Below are positions 26,219-35,298 of a stretch of DNA of 64,000 nucleotides, one piece after another. Below the pieces are notes generated by a model. It saw nothing but the letters and a program-made list of their open reading frames with translations. It made no database searches and was not told the origin of the DNA. Position 1 is the first letter of the stretch, and the number at the start of each line of letters is the position of its first letter. Source of the stretch: Novosphingobium sp. SG707 (GTDB lineage Bacteria; Pseudomonadota; Alphaproteobacteria; Sphingomonadales; Sphingomonadaceae); the NCBI RefSeq assembly GCF_012275515.1, contig NZ_JAAZQL010000004.1:62001-126000 (forward strand), given 5' to 3'. A program made the position numbers and the translations under genes.

Positions 26219-27022
26219 GTGACCAGTGATGATGATGCCTCAACCGATCACCGGGCCGCCAGCCGCCTGCGAGAGGCGCATCATGGCACTTTGTTTTCTG
26301 CACAGGACCTGAATCCCGTCCCGCCCTCGGCCGAAAAGCTGCAGCAGATCGCGCATGACCCGTCCGGCCATCGCGCGCGTTTGCGCAAGAGATTGCTCGA
26401 AGGCGGCGAAGGCGCGCTGGCCGATCATGAGATCATCGAATATCTGTTGATGACCGCCATCCCCCGGCGCGACACCAAGCCGCTGGCGCGCAGCCTGCTG
26501 GCGCGGTTCGGCTCGCTGGCGGGGGTGTTCAATGCCGATTCGGCGGCGCTGGCCGCGCATCCGGGCATGGGCGAAACCAGCGCGGCCGCGATCCGCATTG
26601 TCGCCACGGCCACGCGCCGCTTTGCCCGGCAAGAGGTGAGCGAACAGCCCGTTTTGAGCACCTGGCAGACGCTGATCTCTTACCTCACCATCGACATGGC
26701 GCATCTGAAGGTCGAACGGGTGCGCGCACTTTATCTGGACACCAAAAACCGGTTGATCCGCGACGAACATCTGGGCGACGGCAGCCTGGACGAGGCGGCG
26801 ATCCACCCGCGCGAGGTCATCCGCAAGGCGCTGGATCTGGGGGCGGCCTCGATGATTCTGGTCCACAATCACCCTTCCGGCTCGCCTGAACCCAGCCGGG
26901 CCGATATCCACATCACGCAGAAGATTGCCGAGGCGGGACACCATCTGGGCATCAGTGTGCATGATCATGTCGTCATCGGGCGCGAGGGGCATGTATCGCT
27001 GCGCCAGCGCGGTCTCTTATGA
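26219..27022 (+). CDS. radC: RadC family JAB/MPN-domain protein
   Basis: 267 residues. An N-terminal helix-hairpin-helix-like region (about 68-135, LADHEIIEYLLMTAIPRRDTKPLARSLL, AAHPGMGETSAAAI) is followed by the JAB metalloprotease-like domain with H216-N-H218-P-S-G, then S-R-A-D229. These are the zinc-binding residues of the JAMM motif. Once called a DNA repair protein; its true role is unsettled. GTG start. It has an unusually long polar N-terminus of about 40 residues. Confidence 0.93.
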   Translation: MTSDDDASTDHRAASRLREAHHGTLFSAQDLNPVPPSAEKLQQIAHDPSGHRARLRKRLLEGGEGALADHEIIEYLLMTAIPRRDTKPLARSLLARFGSLAGVFNADSAALAAHPGMGETSAAAIRIVATATRRFARQEVSEQPVLSTWQTLISYLTIDMAHLKVERVRALYLDTKNRLIRDEHLGDGSLDEAAIHPREVIRKALDLGAASMILVHNHPSGSPEPSRADIHITQKIAEAGHHLGISVHDHVVIGREGHVSLRQRGLL

Positions 27023-27114
27023 GGGGCCAGCGGGGCCTGTTGTAACGCAAAACTTGCCTTTCGGCCCATGAAGCCCTAGCGGCGCGAGCAAGAGAATCTG
27101 CGCCGGAGACACAT

Positions 27115-28428
27115 ATGGTACCCCGTTACGCCCGCCCCGCGATGACCGCGATCTGGGAGCCCGAAGCCCGTTACAAGATCTGGTTCGAGATCGAAGCCCA
27201 TGCCACGCAAAAGCTGGGCGAGCTGGGCGTTGTGCCCGCAAGCGGCCCCAAGGCGCTGTGGGACTGGTGGGCGACCAATCCGACCATCGACGTGGCCGCC
27301 ATCGATGCCAAGGAAGCGATCCTCAAGCATGACGTGATCGCCTTCCTCGACTGGGTTGCCGAACAGGTCGGGCCCGAGGCGCGCTTCATGCATCAGGGCA
27401 TGACCTCCTCCGACGTGCTGGACACCACGCTCTCGGTGCAGTTGGCCAAGGCCGCCGACATCCTGATCGAGGACATCGACGCGCTGCTGGCGGCGATCAA
27501 GCGCCGCGCGTTTGAGCACAAGTATACACCCACCATCGGCCGCAGCCACGGCATCCACGCCGAACCCACCACCTTCGGCAAGAAGCTGGCCGAGGCCTAT
27601 GCCGAATTCACCCGCAACCGTGCGCGCCTTGTGGCCGCGCGCGAAGACATCGCCACCTGCGCGATCTCGGGCGCGGTCGGCACGTTTGCCAACATCGATC
27701 CCAGCGTCGAGGTCTATGTGGCCGAGCAGATGGGCCTGTCGGTCGAGCCGGTTTCCACGCAGGTCATCCCGCGCGACCGCCACGCGATGTTCTTTGCGAC
27801 CCTTGGCGTGATCGCCTCGTCCATCGAACGTCTGGCCGTTGAAATCCGCCACCTTCAGCGCACCGAAGTTCTGGAGGCGGAAGAATATTTCTCGCCCGGC
27901 CAGAAGGGTTCGAGCGCGATGCCGCACAAGCGCAACCCGGTGCTGACCGAAAACCTGACGGGTCTGGCCCGCGTGGTGCGTTCGGCTGTTACCCCCGCGC
28001 TGGAAAACGTGGCGCTCTGGCATGAGCGCGACATTTCGCACTCCTCGGTCGAACGTTACATCGGCCCGGACGCGACGATCACGCTCGACTTTGCGCTGGC
28101 CCGTCTGACCGGCGTGGTCGATAAGCTGGTGATCTATCCCGAGCGGATGCAAAAGAACCTCGACCGTATGGGCGGCCTGGTCCATTCGCAGCGCGTGCTG
28201 CTGGCCCTGACTCAGGCCGGTCTGGAGCGCGATGCTTCGTATCGTCTGGTGCAGCGCAATGCGATGAAGGTGTGGGAATCGGACGGCCAGCTCAGCTTGC
28301 TCGAACTGCTCAAGGCCGATCCCGAAGTGACCGCCGCGCTGACCCCGCAGCAGCTCGAGGACAAGTTCAACCTCGACTATCACTTCAAGGCCGTCGACAC
28401 GATCTTTGATCGCGTGTTCGGCGCCTGA
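27115..28428 (+). CDS. purB: Adenylosuccinate lyase
   Basis: Cleaves SAICAR and adenylosuccinate, two fumarate-releasing steps of purine synthesis. The 437-residue protein has the superfamily signature GSSAMPHKRNP (265-275) with the mobile-loop Ser, TIGRSHGIHAEPTTFG with the catalytic His, and HQGMTSSDVLDT. It begins VPRYARPAMTAIWEPEARYKIW, typical of the short (430-residue) PurB type. It stands as a single gene ending at a strong hairpin. Confidence 0.97.
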   Translation: MVPRYARPAMTAIWEPEARYKIWFEIEAHATQKLGELGVVPASGPKALWDWWATNPTIDVAAIDAKEAILKHDVIAFLDWVAEQVGPEARFMHQGMTSSDVLDTTLSVQLAKAADILIEDIDALLAAIKRRAFEHKYTPTIGRSHGIHAEPTTFGKKLAEAYAEFTRNRARLVAAREDIATCAISGAVGTFANIDPSVEVYVAEQMGLSVEPVSTQVIPRDRHAMFFATLGVIASSIERLAVEIRHLQRTEVLEAEEYFSPGQKGSSAMPHKRNPVLTENLTGLARVVRSAVTPALENVALWHERDISHSSVERYIGPDATITLDFALARLTGVVDKLVIYPERMQKNLDRMGGLVHSQRVLLALTQAGLERDASYRLVQRNAMKVWESDGQLSLLELLKADPEVTAALTPQQLEDKFNLDYHFKAVDTIFDRVFGA

Positions 28429-28440
28429 TGGTGCAAGGAC

Positions 28441-28467
28441 AAGGGGCGCTGCCACAAGCGCCCCTTT
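28441..28467 (+). terminator. Terminator of purB
   Basis: AAGGGGCGCT and AGCGCCCCTT form a 10-bp perfect stem with a 6-base loop, ending in TTT, 12 bases after the purB stop. Confidence 0.8.
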
Positions 28468-28537
28468 CCATCCGGAACATTCCGGCCTAGCATAAGCCTT
28501 TGGGCACGATAATCCGGCCTATACCGCGCAGGAGGGG

Positions 28538-28858
28538 ATGACCTTGCAGATCTTACGCACCGCGCTCTGGATCCTGACGGCTGTGCTGATCTCGTCCTTT
28601 GTGGCGATCAACTGGCAAAAGACCTCGATCAATTTGTGGCCGCTGGAAAACGGCTATCTGCATGTCGATTGGCCGGTGGGGCTGATCGCGATGGCCGCAT
28701 TTGTGGCGGGCATGGTGCCGGTGTGGCTTTTGGCCAAGGCGAAGATCTGGCGGCTGAACCGCCGTATCGCGGGCCTTGAAAACACGCTGCGCGCCGCCAC
28801 CCCCACTCCGCCGATCGCCACCGCAACCCAGCTCGATGCCGCTGCCGAGAAGAATTGA
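28538..28858 (+). CDS. LapA-domain (DUF1049) membrane protein
   Basis: 106 residues with two membrane helices (about 5-25 and 46-66) separated by NWQKTSINLWPLENGYLHVDWPVG, then a basic helix WRLNRRIAGLEN. This is the LapA/DUF1049 layout, linked to lipopolysaccharide assembly in enterobacteria. It lies nine bases upstream of pyrF and is likely co-transcribed. Confidence 0.85.
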   Translation: MTLQILRTALWILTAVLISSFVAINWQKTSINLWPLENGYLHVDWPVGLIAMAAFVAGMVPVWLLAKAKIWRLNRRIAGLENTLRAATPTPPIATATQLDAAAEKN

Positions 28859-28867
28859 GACGCAAAG

Positions 28868-29545
28868 ATGAACCATAATCCGATCTATGTCGCCCTCGAC
28901 CTGCCCCGTCTGGATGCCGCCGAAGCGCTGGCGCGGCGGATCAAGGACCATGTGGGCGGGATCAAGCTGGGGCTGGAATTTTTCTGCGCCCATGGCCATC
29001 ACGGCGTGCATGAATTGGCCAAGGTCGGCCTGCCGATCTTTCTCGATCTGAAACTGCACGACATTCCCAATACGGTGGCGGGCGCGATGCAGGCGATCCA
29101 TGTGCTGCAGCCGGCCATTGTCACGGTTCACGCCTCGGGCGGGCGGGCGATGCTGGAAGATGCCAAGGCTGCGGCGGGCGAGCATACCAAGGTGGTGGCC
29201 GTGACCGTGCTGACCAGCCTTGACGATGATGACATGGGCGCCATCGGCTATGCCAACCGCGCCGGCGATCAGGCGCTGCGTCTGGCCGAACTGGCCCATG
29301 GCGCGGGCGTGGACGGCATCGTGTGTTCGGGCCACGAGGTGGGCGATATCCGCCGCCAATGGAAGGATGGTTTCTTTGTGGTGCCCGGCCTGCGCCCGGC
29401 CGACGGCGCTCTGGGCGACCAGAAGCGTTCGGTCACGCCGCGCGCCGCGCGCGATGCCGGGGCCAGCGTACTGGTCATCGGCCGCCCGATCACGCGCGCC
29501 GAAGACCCGGTGGCCGCCGCCCGCGCCATCGAAGGCACGCTGTAA
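28868..29545 (+). CDS. pyrF: Orotidine 5'-phosphate decarboxylase
   Basis: Last step of UMP synthesis. 225 residues with the catalytic Asp-Lys-Asp array in FLDLKLHDIPNTV (Asp60, Lys62, Asp65), the phosphate-binding VPGLRPADGALGDQKR, and the VIGRPITRAEDPVAAAR end. First member of the pyrF-GNAT-trpF run, spaced five bases from the next gene. Confidence 0.97.
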   Translation: MNHNPIYVALDLPRLDAAEALARRIKDHVGGIKLGLEFFCAHGHHGVHELAKVGLPIFLDLKLHDIPNTVAGAMQAIHVLQPAIVTVHASGGRAMLEDAKAAAGEHTKVVAVTVLTSLDDDDMGAIGYANRAGDQALRLAELAHGAGVDGIVCSGHEVGDIRRQWKDGFFVVPGLRPADGALGDQKRSVTPRAARDAGASVLVIGRPITRAEDPVAAARAIEGTL

Positions 29546-29550
29546 CGGCG

Positions 29551-30048
29551 ATGGTCCGTCTTGCCCTGCCCGACGATCTGCCGGCGCTTCATGCGCTGGT
29601 CGAAAGCGCCTATCGCGGCGGATCGGCGCGCGGTGGATGGACGCATGAGGCCGACCTGCTGGAAGGGCAGCGCACCTCACAGGCCGAACTGGCACGGGTG
29701 CTGGGCGATACAGGCAGTCGGATGTTGGTGATGGAAAGCGACGGCGCGCTGATCGGCACGGTAACGGTGACGCGGCGCGCGGACGGGATGGCCTATATGA
29801 GCATGCTCTGTGTCGATCCGGCCTTGCAGGCGGGCGGCATGGGCCGCGCCCTGATCGCGGCGGCCGAGGATTGCGCCCGGCGCGATTTCGGCGCGACCGT
29901 CATGGAAATGACCGTTGTGGCGCCCCGCACCGAACTGGTCGCCTATTACGAACGGCGCGGCTATGCGCAAACCGGCGAAATCCGCCCCTTTCCCCTGCCC
30001 CAATTCGACCATCTCACGATGGTGGTGCTGACCAAGGCGCTGGGATAG
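29551..30048 (+). CDS. GNAT family N-acetyltransferase
   Basis: 165 residues of a single GNAT fold: an N-terminal RLALPDDLPALHALVESAYRG, the central AYMSMLCVDPALQAGGMGRALIAAAED (motif A, acetyl-CoA pyrophosphate loop Q-x-G-G-M-G) and VVAPRTELVAYYERRGYAQTGEIRPFP (motif B). The substrate is unknown; the ending resembles acetyltransferases acting on small molecules. It lies between pyrF and trpF with gaps of five and four bases. Confidence 0.9.
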   Translation: MVRLALPDDLPALHALVESAYRGGSARGGWTHEADLLEGQRTSQAELARVLGDTGSRMLVMESDGALIGTVTVTRRADGMAYMSMLCVDPALQAGGMGRALIAAAEDCARRDFGATVMEMTVVAPRTELVAYYERRGYAQTGEIRPFPLPQFDHLTMVVLTKALG

Positions 30049-30052
30049 GTCC

Positions 30053-30697
30053 ATGGCACGCATCGGCATCAAAATCTGCGGCATTTCCGACCGCGCCAGT
30101 CTGGACGCGGCCATCGGCGCGGGCGCGGACCATATCGGGCTGGTGTTTTTCGCCAAGAGCCCGCGCAATGTCGGCATTGAACAGGCCGCCGCGCTGGCCC
30201 ATCATGCGGCGGGCCGGGCAAAGATCGTCGGTCTTTTCGTCGATCCCGAAGCCGATTTCCTCAACCAATTGCGCCAGAGCGTCCGCCTCGACGTGATCCA
30301 GCTTCACGGCAAGGAAAGCCCCGCCCGCGTGGCACAGGTGATGGCCGCGCAAGGCCTGCCCGTTTGGAAGGCGATAGGCGTGCGCAAGACGGCCGATCTG
30401 GACGCGGCGCACGCCTATCAGGGTGTCACGCGCGTCCTGTTCGACGCCAAGCCGCCCGAGGGGGCCGACCTTCCGGGCGGAACGGGCTTGCGGATCGACT
30501 GGTCGCTGATGGCCAATTATCGCCATTCCATCCCGTGGATTCTGGCGGGTGGTCTTGATCCGCGCAATGTGGGCGAGGCCATCCAGGCTGCGGGGGCCGA
30601 TTTCGTCGATGTGTCCTCGGGCGTCGAAAGCGCGCCCGGCGTGAAGGACGCAGGCAAAATCGCCGCTTTTTGCGAGGCCGTTCGAGCGGCGGGCTGA
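30053..30697 (+). CDS. trpF: Phosphoribosylanthranilate isomerase
   Basis: Third step of tryptophan synthesis. A 214-residue TIM barrel with the catalytic Cys9 in KICGI, LVFFAKSPRNV, the RLDVIQLHGKES strand, the catalytic Asp in RVLFDAKPP and the phosphate loop ILAGGLDPRNV ... FVDVSSGVESAPGVKD. It is separated from trpB by an inverted pair of outer-membrane protein genes. Confidence 0.97.
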   Translation: MARIGIKICGISDRASLDAAIGAGADHIGLVFFAKSPRNVGIEQAAALAHHAAGRAKIVGLFVDPEADFLNQLRQSVRLDVIQLHGKESPARVAQVMAAQGLPVWKAIGVRKTADLDAAHAYQGVTRVLFDAKPPEGADLPGGTGLRIDWSLMANYRHSIPWILAGGLDPRNVGEAIQAAGADFVDVSSGVESAPGVKDAGKIAAFCEAVRAAG

Positions 30698-30706
30698 TCG
30701 CTGTGC

Positions 30707-30731
30707 GGGCGGCAGGTTGATCCCGCCGCCC
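30707..30731. terminator. Possible bidirectional terminator
   Basis: GGGCGGC (30707-30713) and GCCGCCC (30725-30731) could form a 7-bp stem with an 11-base loop between convergent trpF and the barrel protein gene. There is no clear T-run, so the call is weak. Confidence 0.4.
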
Positions 30732-30739
30732 CCGTTTCC

Positions 30740-31204
30740 TCAGAACTTGACGCCAAAGCCCAGCGTCAGCGCATCGCCCGGGCGCCATCCGCCCTCGTTC
30801 ATGTAATGGCGATATTCGACCTTGCCATAGACCGGGCCAAGGCCCTGCTGATAACCGGCGCCGATCGAGGTTGCATTCGGCCCCGAACCATAGTGATAGC
30901 CCGCAACGCCATAAAGCGCGCCCAGCGACAGCACCTTGATCCCCAGCCGTCCCGAGGTGCCCCAACGCGTCCCGCTGCCCCCGGCGGCACTGTCTACCGA
31001 TTCCTCGACGCCCGCAAAGACCCCGTTGCCCAGCGCGCCCACGGACATGTCATAGCCGACAGCCGCGCCGACCGTCGCCTTGGTCGAGTTGCCCTGCCAG
31101 CTGACCCCGCCATGCCCCTCAATGCGGATTTCGCCAGCCTGCGCCGTGCCCGACATCATAAAGGCGGCCATGGCGGCCGTGGTTGCATAGATCAAATGAC
31201 GCAT
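30740..31204 (-). CDS. Small outer-membrane beta-barrel protein, paralogue 1
   Basis: 154 residues. A signal peptide (1-23, ending GTAQA) is followed by alternating amphipathic strands: IRIEGHGGVSW, KATVGAAVGYDM, VFAGVEESVDS, TSGRLGIKV, YGVAGYHYGSGPNATSIGAGYQQGLGPVYGKVEYRHYMNEG, and a C-terminal LTLGFGVKF ending in Phe, the BAM recognition signal. This suits a small eight-stranded opacity/OmpA-like barrel. It shares motifs throughout with the next gene, so both come from a duplication. Function is unknown. Confidence 0.8.
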   Translation of the reverse strand: MRHLIYATTAAMAAFMMSGTAQAGEIRIEGHGGVSWQGNSTKATVGAAVGYDMSVGALGNGVFAGVEESVDSAAGGSGTRWGTSGRLGIKVLSLGALYGVAGYHYGSGPNATSIGAGYQQGLGPVYGKVEYRHYMNEGGWRPGDALTLGFGVKF

Positions 31205-31357
31205 AGGATTGGTTCCTGCTTCCCTGAAATTCCGCCCCCGCGCTTTCCGCAAGATCGCGGGATTGTCCAGATGCGTCGGGTCTAAACACCACGTGGCGTT
31301 CAATAAATCGGGCGGACCGGCGTTGCAGGATTCGCGCCGCCCATAGGAAACGCGCCC

Positions 31358-31391
31358 ATAAAAAACCGGCGGCCTGCCGATGCAGACCGCC
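31358..31391 (-). terminator. Rho-independent terminator after barrel paralogue 2
   Basis: On the minus strand GGCGGTCTGC and GCAGGCCGCC form a 10-bp stem with one T-G and loop ATCG, followed by GG and a run of six T. It separates the two paralogous genes, so paralogue 1 needs its own promoter in 31205-31357. Confidence 0.85.
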
Positions 31392-31422
31392 CGCTCTTTA
31401 CACGCAACCCGTCAGAGCTGGA

Positions 31423-31896
31423 TCAGAAGCGCATACCGACACCGACCAGCGCAGCATTGCTGTCGCGGGCATTGTCTTCATTGAAGGTGTGGCGATATTC
31501 GACCTTGGTAAAATACTGCTGGCCAAGGCTGTGCTCGACGCCCGCGCCGATATGCGCGCCGTTCGGGCCGGTGCCATAGGTGTAACCGGCAAGGCCATAG
31601 ACCTTGTCATGGGGGGTGGCCTTGATGCCAAGGCGGGCGGTGGTGCTGAAACGGGCCTTGTCTTGGCTGGTCAGCACCTTGTCGACCGATTCTTCGAGGC
31701 CGACGAAAGTGGTGCCGCCCGTGGCGATGTCGTAACCCAGCGTGGCACCCACGGTCCCCTGAACGGCGCGACCATCATTCCATGCGGCGCCGGTGTGAAC
31801 GTCAAAACGGGCCCCCATGTCCTTGGTTTCGCCCTGGGCCATGGCAGGCGCGGCAACAGCCAGCGACGCGGCGAGCGAGAAAAGAACCAGACGCAT
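31423..31896 (-). CDS. Small outer-membrane beta-barrel protein, paralogue 2
   Basis: 157 residues. Signal peptide 1-21 (AAPAMAQ), then strands parallel to paralogue 1: VQGTVGATLGYDIATGGTTFVGLEESVDK, TTARLGIKAT, YGLAGYTYGTGPNGAHIGAGVEHSLGQQYFTKVEYRHTFNE, and an end VGVGMRF. Identical anchor motifs are EESVD, GPN, IGAG and KVEYRH. A GGAG ribosome site precedes the ATG at 31896. The 301-base gap to trpB (31897-32197) shows no other gene and should hold the divergent promoters, which I could not place. Confidence 0.82.
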   Translation of the reverse strand: MRLVLFSLAASLAVAAPAMAQGETKDMGARFDVHTGAAWNDGRAVQGTVGATLGYDIATGGTTFVGLEESVDKVLTSQDKARFSTTARLGIKATPHDKVYGLAGYTYGTGPNGAHIGAGVEHSLGQQYFTKVEYRHTFNEDNARDSNAALVGVGMRF

Positions 31897-32197
31897 AATC
31901 GTTACTCCGTTTGTTATCCCTGGGCGCCAAAGAATTTCATCGTTGATCGGCGCCTGCATCCCGTCTGGACCCGGCCGCCTGACGTCCAAGTGAACAGGAA
32001 AGTCAGGCAAATGTCAGATTTCGTTCATAAAACTATGCAAAGAAGGGCGATTGCCGCAGAAATCCGGCATTGAGGCAGCCCAGCGCCGCATTTGTCGCGA
32101 AATGTATTGCCAATGCGGCACCCTGCCTTGACTGCCCCTTTTGCCCCTTTGGCGGGACTGGACTTGGCGCCGCCGCCGTGGCAGGCGTTTTATCGCT

Positions 32198-33448
32198 ATG
32201 AACACCGCCACCATCCCAAACTCGCTGCGCACGCAACCCGATGAATGCGGCCATTTCGGCCAGTTCGGCGGGCGCTATGTCGCTGAAACCCTGATGCCCT
32301 TGATCCTCGATCTGGAGCGCGAGTATAAGGCCGCCAAGGCCGACCCCGCGTTCAAGGAAGAATTCGACGATCTGATGAAGCATTTTGTGGGCCGCCCCAG
32401 CCCGCTCTATTTTGCCCCGCGCATGACGGAGCATTTTCGCGCGATCGCCGCCGAGCAGGGCAAGCCGGAAAATGGCGCGCAGATCTGGTTCAAGCGCGAA
32501 GAGCTCAATCACACCGGCGCGCACAAGATCAACAATTGCATCGGCCAGATCCTGCTGGCCATCCGCATGGGCAAGACCAAGATCATTGCCGAAACCGGCG
32601 CGGGCCAGCACGGCGTGGCCACCGCCACGGTCTGCGCGCGCTTTGGCCTGCCCTGCACGATCTTTATGGGCGCGACCGACGTGGCGCGTCAGCAACCCAA
32701 CGTGTTCCGCATGAAGCTGCTGGGTGCCGAAGTGGTGCCCGTCACCAGCGGCGCGGCGACGCTCAAGGATGCGATGAACGAGGCGCTGCGCCACTGGGTC
32801 GCGCATGTGCATGACACGTTCTATATCATCGGCACGGCGGCGGGCCCGCACCCCTATCCCGAACTGGTGCGCGATTTCCAAAGCGTGATCGGCAAGGAGG
32901 CGCGCGCGCAATTGCTCGAACGCACCGGGCGCCTGCCCGACCTGCTGATTGCAGCGGTGGGCGGCGGCTCGAACGCCATCGGCCTGTTCCACCCCTTCCT
33001 TGACGACACGGACGTACAGATGCTGGGCGTCGAGGCGGGCGGTCATGGGCTGGACAAGGAACATGCCGCATCGCTGACCGGCGGCAAGCCGGGCATCCTG
33101 CATGGCAACAAGACCTATCTGTTGCAGGACGAGGACGGCCAGATCACCGAGGCCCACTCGATCAGCGCGGGTCTGGATTATCCCGGCATCGGGCCGGAGC
33201 ATAGCTGGCTGCACGATATCGGCCGCGCCAAATACCTGCCGATCACCGACGATCAGGCCATGGAGGCATTCACGCTGTGCTGTCAGCTTGAAGGGATCAT
33301 CCCGGCGCTCGAATCGGCCCATGCCCTTGCCGCGCTGCCCGAAGTGGCGCCGAAAATGGGCAAGGATCAGATCATCATCGTCAATGTCTCCGGTCGCGGC
33401 GACAAGGACATCTTCACCGTGGCCGAAAAGCTGGGCGTGAAATTGTGA
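32198..33448 (+). CDS. trpB: Tryptophan synthase beta chain
   Basis: Condenses indole with serine using PLP. 416 residues (TrpB1 type): the PLP lysine Lys110 in [11 protein letters not shown], the catalytic Glu in [13 protein letters not shown], the phosphate loop GGGSNAIG, and [17 protein letters not shown]. The ATG at 32198 begins the family-typical N-terminus ending [10 protein letters not shown]. The stop TGA is overlapped by the GTG of the 60-codon ORF. Confidence 0.98.
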   Translation: MNTATIPNSLRTQPDECGHFGQFGGRYVAETLMPLILDLEREYKAAKADPAFKEEFDDLMKHFVGRPSPLYFAPRMTEHFRAIAAEQGKPENGAQIWFKREELNHTGAHKINNCIGQILLAIRMGKTKIIAETGAGQHGVATATVCARFGLPCTIFMGATDVARQQPNVFRMKLLGAEVVPVTSGAATLKDAMNEALRHWVAHVHDTFYIIGTAAGPHPYPELVRDFQSVIGKEARAQLLERTGRLPDLLIAAVGGGSNAIGLFHPFLDDTDVQMLGVEAGGHGLDKEHAASLTGGKPGILHGNKTYLLQDEDGQITEAHSISAGLDYPGIGPEHSWLHDIGRAKYLPITDDQAMEAFTLCCQLEGIIPALESAHALAALPEVAPKMGKDQIIIVNVSGRGDKDIFTVAEKLGVKL

Positions 33449-33627
33449 ATGATCGGCAGAAGGTCGCCCTGACATCCGGGGCACTTTCTGCAATCCTTAT
33501 GAGTCTGTATTGGTTGGTCGGCGCCATCTGGCCTGTCCTGAGAACCGATATGGCGCTGGGGGCAGTTATCCCCGTTGTTATCGCACTGTGCGTCCTTGCA
33601 CCTTTGGTTCGTGGAATTCGCAAATGA
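33445..33627 (+). CDS. 60-residue membrane peptide between trpB and trpA
   Basis: A short ORF with GTG start overlapping the trpB stop (GTGA, 33445-33448) and a stop overlapping the trpA ATG (ATGA, 33624-33627). The peptide has two hydrophobic stretches, [25 protein letters not shown] (about 8-32) and [20 protein letters not shown] (about 36-55), with a short RTD turn, and ends in GIRK. The exact coupling on both sides supports real translation. I do not recognise the family. It may only carry ribosomes from trpB to trpA. Confidence 0.6.
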   Translation: MNDRQKVALTSGALSAILMSLYWLVGAIWPVLRTDMALGAVIPVVIALCVLAPLVRGIRK

Positions 33628-34424
33628 CCAATCGCCTCTCCGCTGCCTTCTCCAAAGGCCGCCCTGCCCTTGTCACCTTCATCACCGGGGGCGATCCCAC
33701 GCCGGACGCCACGCCCGCCATCCTTGATGCGCTGGTCGCGGGCGGGGCGGATGTGATCGAACTGGGCATGCCCTTTACCGATCCGATGGCCGATGGCCCC
33801 GCGATTCAGGCCGCCAATCTGCGCGCGCTTGCCGCCGGAACGCGCACCGCCGACATTTTCCGCATCGCGCGCGATTTTCGCGCGCGGCATCCGGAAGTGC
33901 CGCTGGTGCTGATGGGCTATGCCAATCCGATGGTGGCGCGCGGGGCCGAATGGTTTGCCGCGCAATGCGCCGAGGCCGGCGTCGATGGGATCATCTGCGT
34001 CGATATTCCGTCCGAGGAAGACCCTGAAATCGGCCCCGCTCTGCGCGCCCATGGCATCAGCTTTATCCGCCTTGCCACACCCACCACCGACACCGCGCGC
34101 CTTCCCGCCGTGGTCGATGGCTCGTCAGGCTTCCTCTATTACGTCTCGGTCGCGGGCGTGACGGGCAAGCAGCAGGCCGCCGTGGACTCGATCAAAGAAG
34201 CCGTGGCGCGCATCAAGTCAGGCACCGACCTGCCCATCGCGGTGGGCTTTGGCGTGCGCACGCCCGAGCAGGCCGCCGCCTTTGCCGCCCATGCCGAAGG
34301 CGTGGTGGTGGGCTCTGCTCTGGTCGATCTGGTGGCCCAACATGGCGCCGATGCGGCCGGGCCAGTGCGCGAATTGACCGCCGCCTTGGCAGATGCCGTC
34401 CATAACGCTAAGGCGCTGGCATGA
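33624..34424 (+). CDS. trpA: Tryptophan synthase alpha chain
   Basis: Cleaves indole-3-glycerol phosphate to indole, which passes to TrpB through the tunnel. A 266-residue TIM barrel with catalytic Glu46 and Asp57 in [16 protein letters not shown], the phosphate loop GFGVRTPEQ and GSALVDLV. The start overlaps the small ORF and the stop overlaps accD (ATGA, 34421-34424). Confidence 0.98.
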   Translation: MTNRLSAAFSKGRPALVTFITGGDPTPDATPAILDALVAGGADVIELGMPFTDPMADGPAIQAANLRALAAGTRTADIFRIARDFRARHPEVPLVLMGYANPMVARGAEWFAAQCAEAGVDGIICVDIPSEEDPEIGPALRAHGISFIRLATPTTDTARLPAVVDGSSGFLYYVSVAGVTGKQQAAVDSIKEAVARIKSGTDLPIAVGFGVRTPEQAAAFAAHAEGVVVGSALVDLVAQHGADAAGPVRELTAALADAVHNAKALA

Positions 34425-35275
34425 GCTGGCTTAACAAAGTTCGCAACTCGCTTTCCTCGCTCACCGCGAAGAAGGACGATACGCCCGACAACCTGTGGAT
34501 CAAGTGCAAGAACTGCAACGAGATGCTGTTCGCTCAGGAATATGAGGCGAATCTCTCGGTCTGTCCGCGCTGTGACCATCATGGCCGCATCGGCACGGAC
34601 GCGCGTTTCGCGCATCTGCTCGATCCCGGCTTTACCGTGCTGCCCACGCCAAAGGTCAAGGACGACCCGCTGAAATTCCGCGATACGAAAAAGTATCCGG
34701 ACCGCATGAAGGCCGCCCGCGCCGCCAATCCGCATCCCGATGCGCTGACCAATGCCCTTGGCAAGATCGAGGGCAACAAGGTCGTGCTGGGGGTTCAGGA
34801 CTTCGGCTTCATGGGCGGCTCGATGGGCATGGCTGTGGGCGCGGCTTTCGTGGCCGGGGCGCAGCGCGCCTTGAAGGAAAAATGCGCCTATGTGATCTGC
34901 ACGGCGGCGGGCGGCGCGCGTATGCAGGAGGGCATTCTGTCCCTGATGCAGATGCCCAAGACCACGGTGGCGGTGCGCCGGCTCAACAATGCGGGCCTGC
35001 CCTATATCGTCGTGCTGACCGATCCGACGACGGGCGGCGTGACGGCCTCCTACGCCATGCTGGGCGACGTTCAGATTGCCGAGCCGGGCTGCCTGATCGG
35101 CTTTGCCGGACAGCGCGTGATTCAGGACACGATCCGCGAAAAGCTGCCCGAAGGGTTCCAGCGCGCGGAATATCTGCACGATCACGGCATGGTCGACATG
35201 GTCGTCCACCGCCACGCGCTGCGTGAGAAACTGGCGCAGGTGCTTTCCTATCTCACCGCCGCCAAGGCGGCCTGA
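34421..35275 (+). CDS. accD: Acetyl-CoA carboxylase carboxyltransferase subunit beta
   Basis: Forms malonyl-CoA with AccA. 284 residues. The N-terminal zinc ribbon is intact (Cys29, Cys32, Cys48, Cys51), followed by the crotonase-fold domain with [30 protein letters not shown] and [16 protein letters not shown]. The end [21 protein letters not shown] is typical. Coupled to trpA by ATGA and followed by folC, a common proteobacterial arrangement. Confidence 0.98.
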   Translation: MSWLNKVRNSLSSLTAKKDDTPDNLWIKCKNCNEMLFAQEYEANLSVCPRCDHHGRIGTDARFAHLLDPGFTVLPTPKVKDDPLKFRDTKKYPDRMKAARAANPHPDALTNALGKIEGNKVVLGVQDFGFMGGSMGMAVGAAFVAGAQRALKEKCAYVICTAAGGARMQEGILSLMQMPKTTVAVRRLNNAGLPYIVVLTDPTTGGVTASYAMLGDVQIAEPGCLIGFAGQRVIQDTIREKLPEGFQRAEYLHDHGMVDMVVHRHALREKLAQVLSYLTAAKAA

Positions 35276-35298
35276 AACACGACGAACGGGGTGATCCG

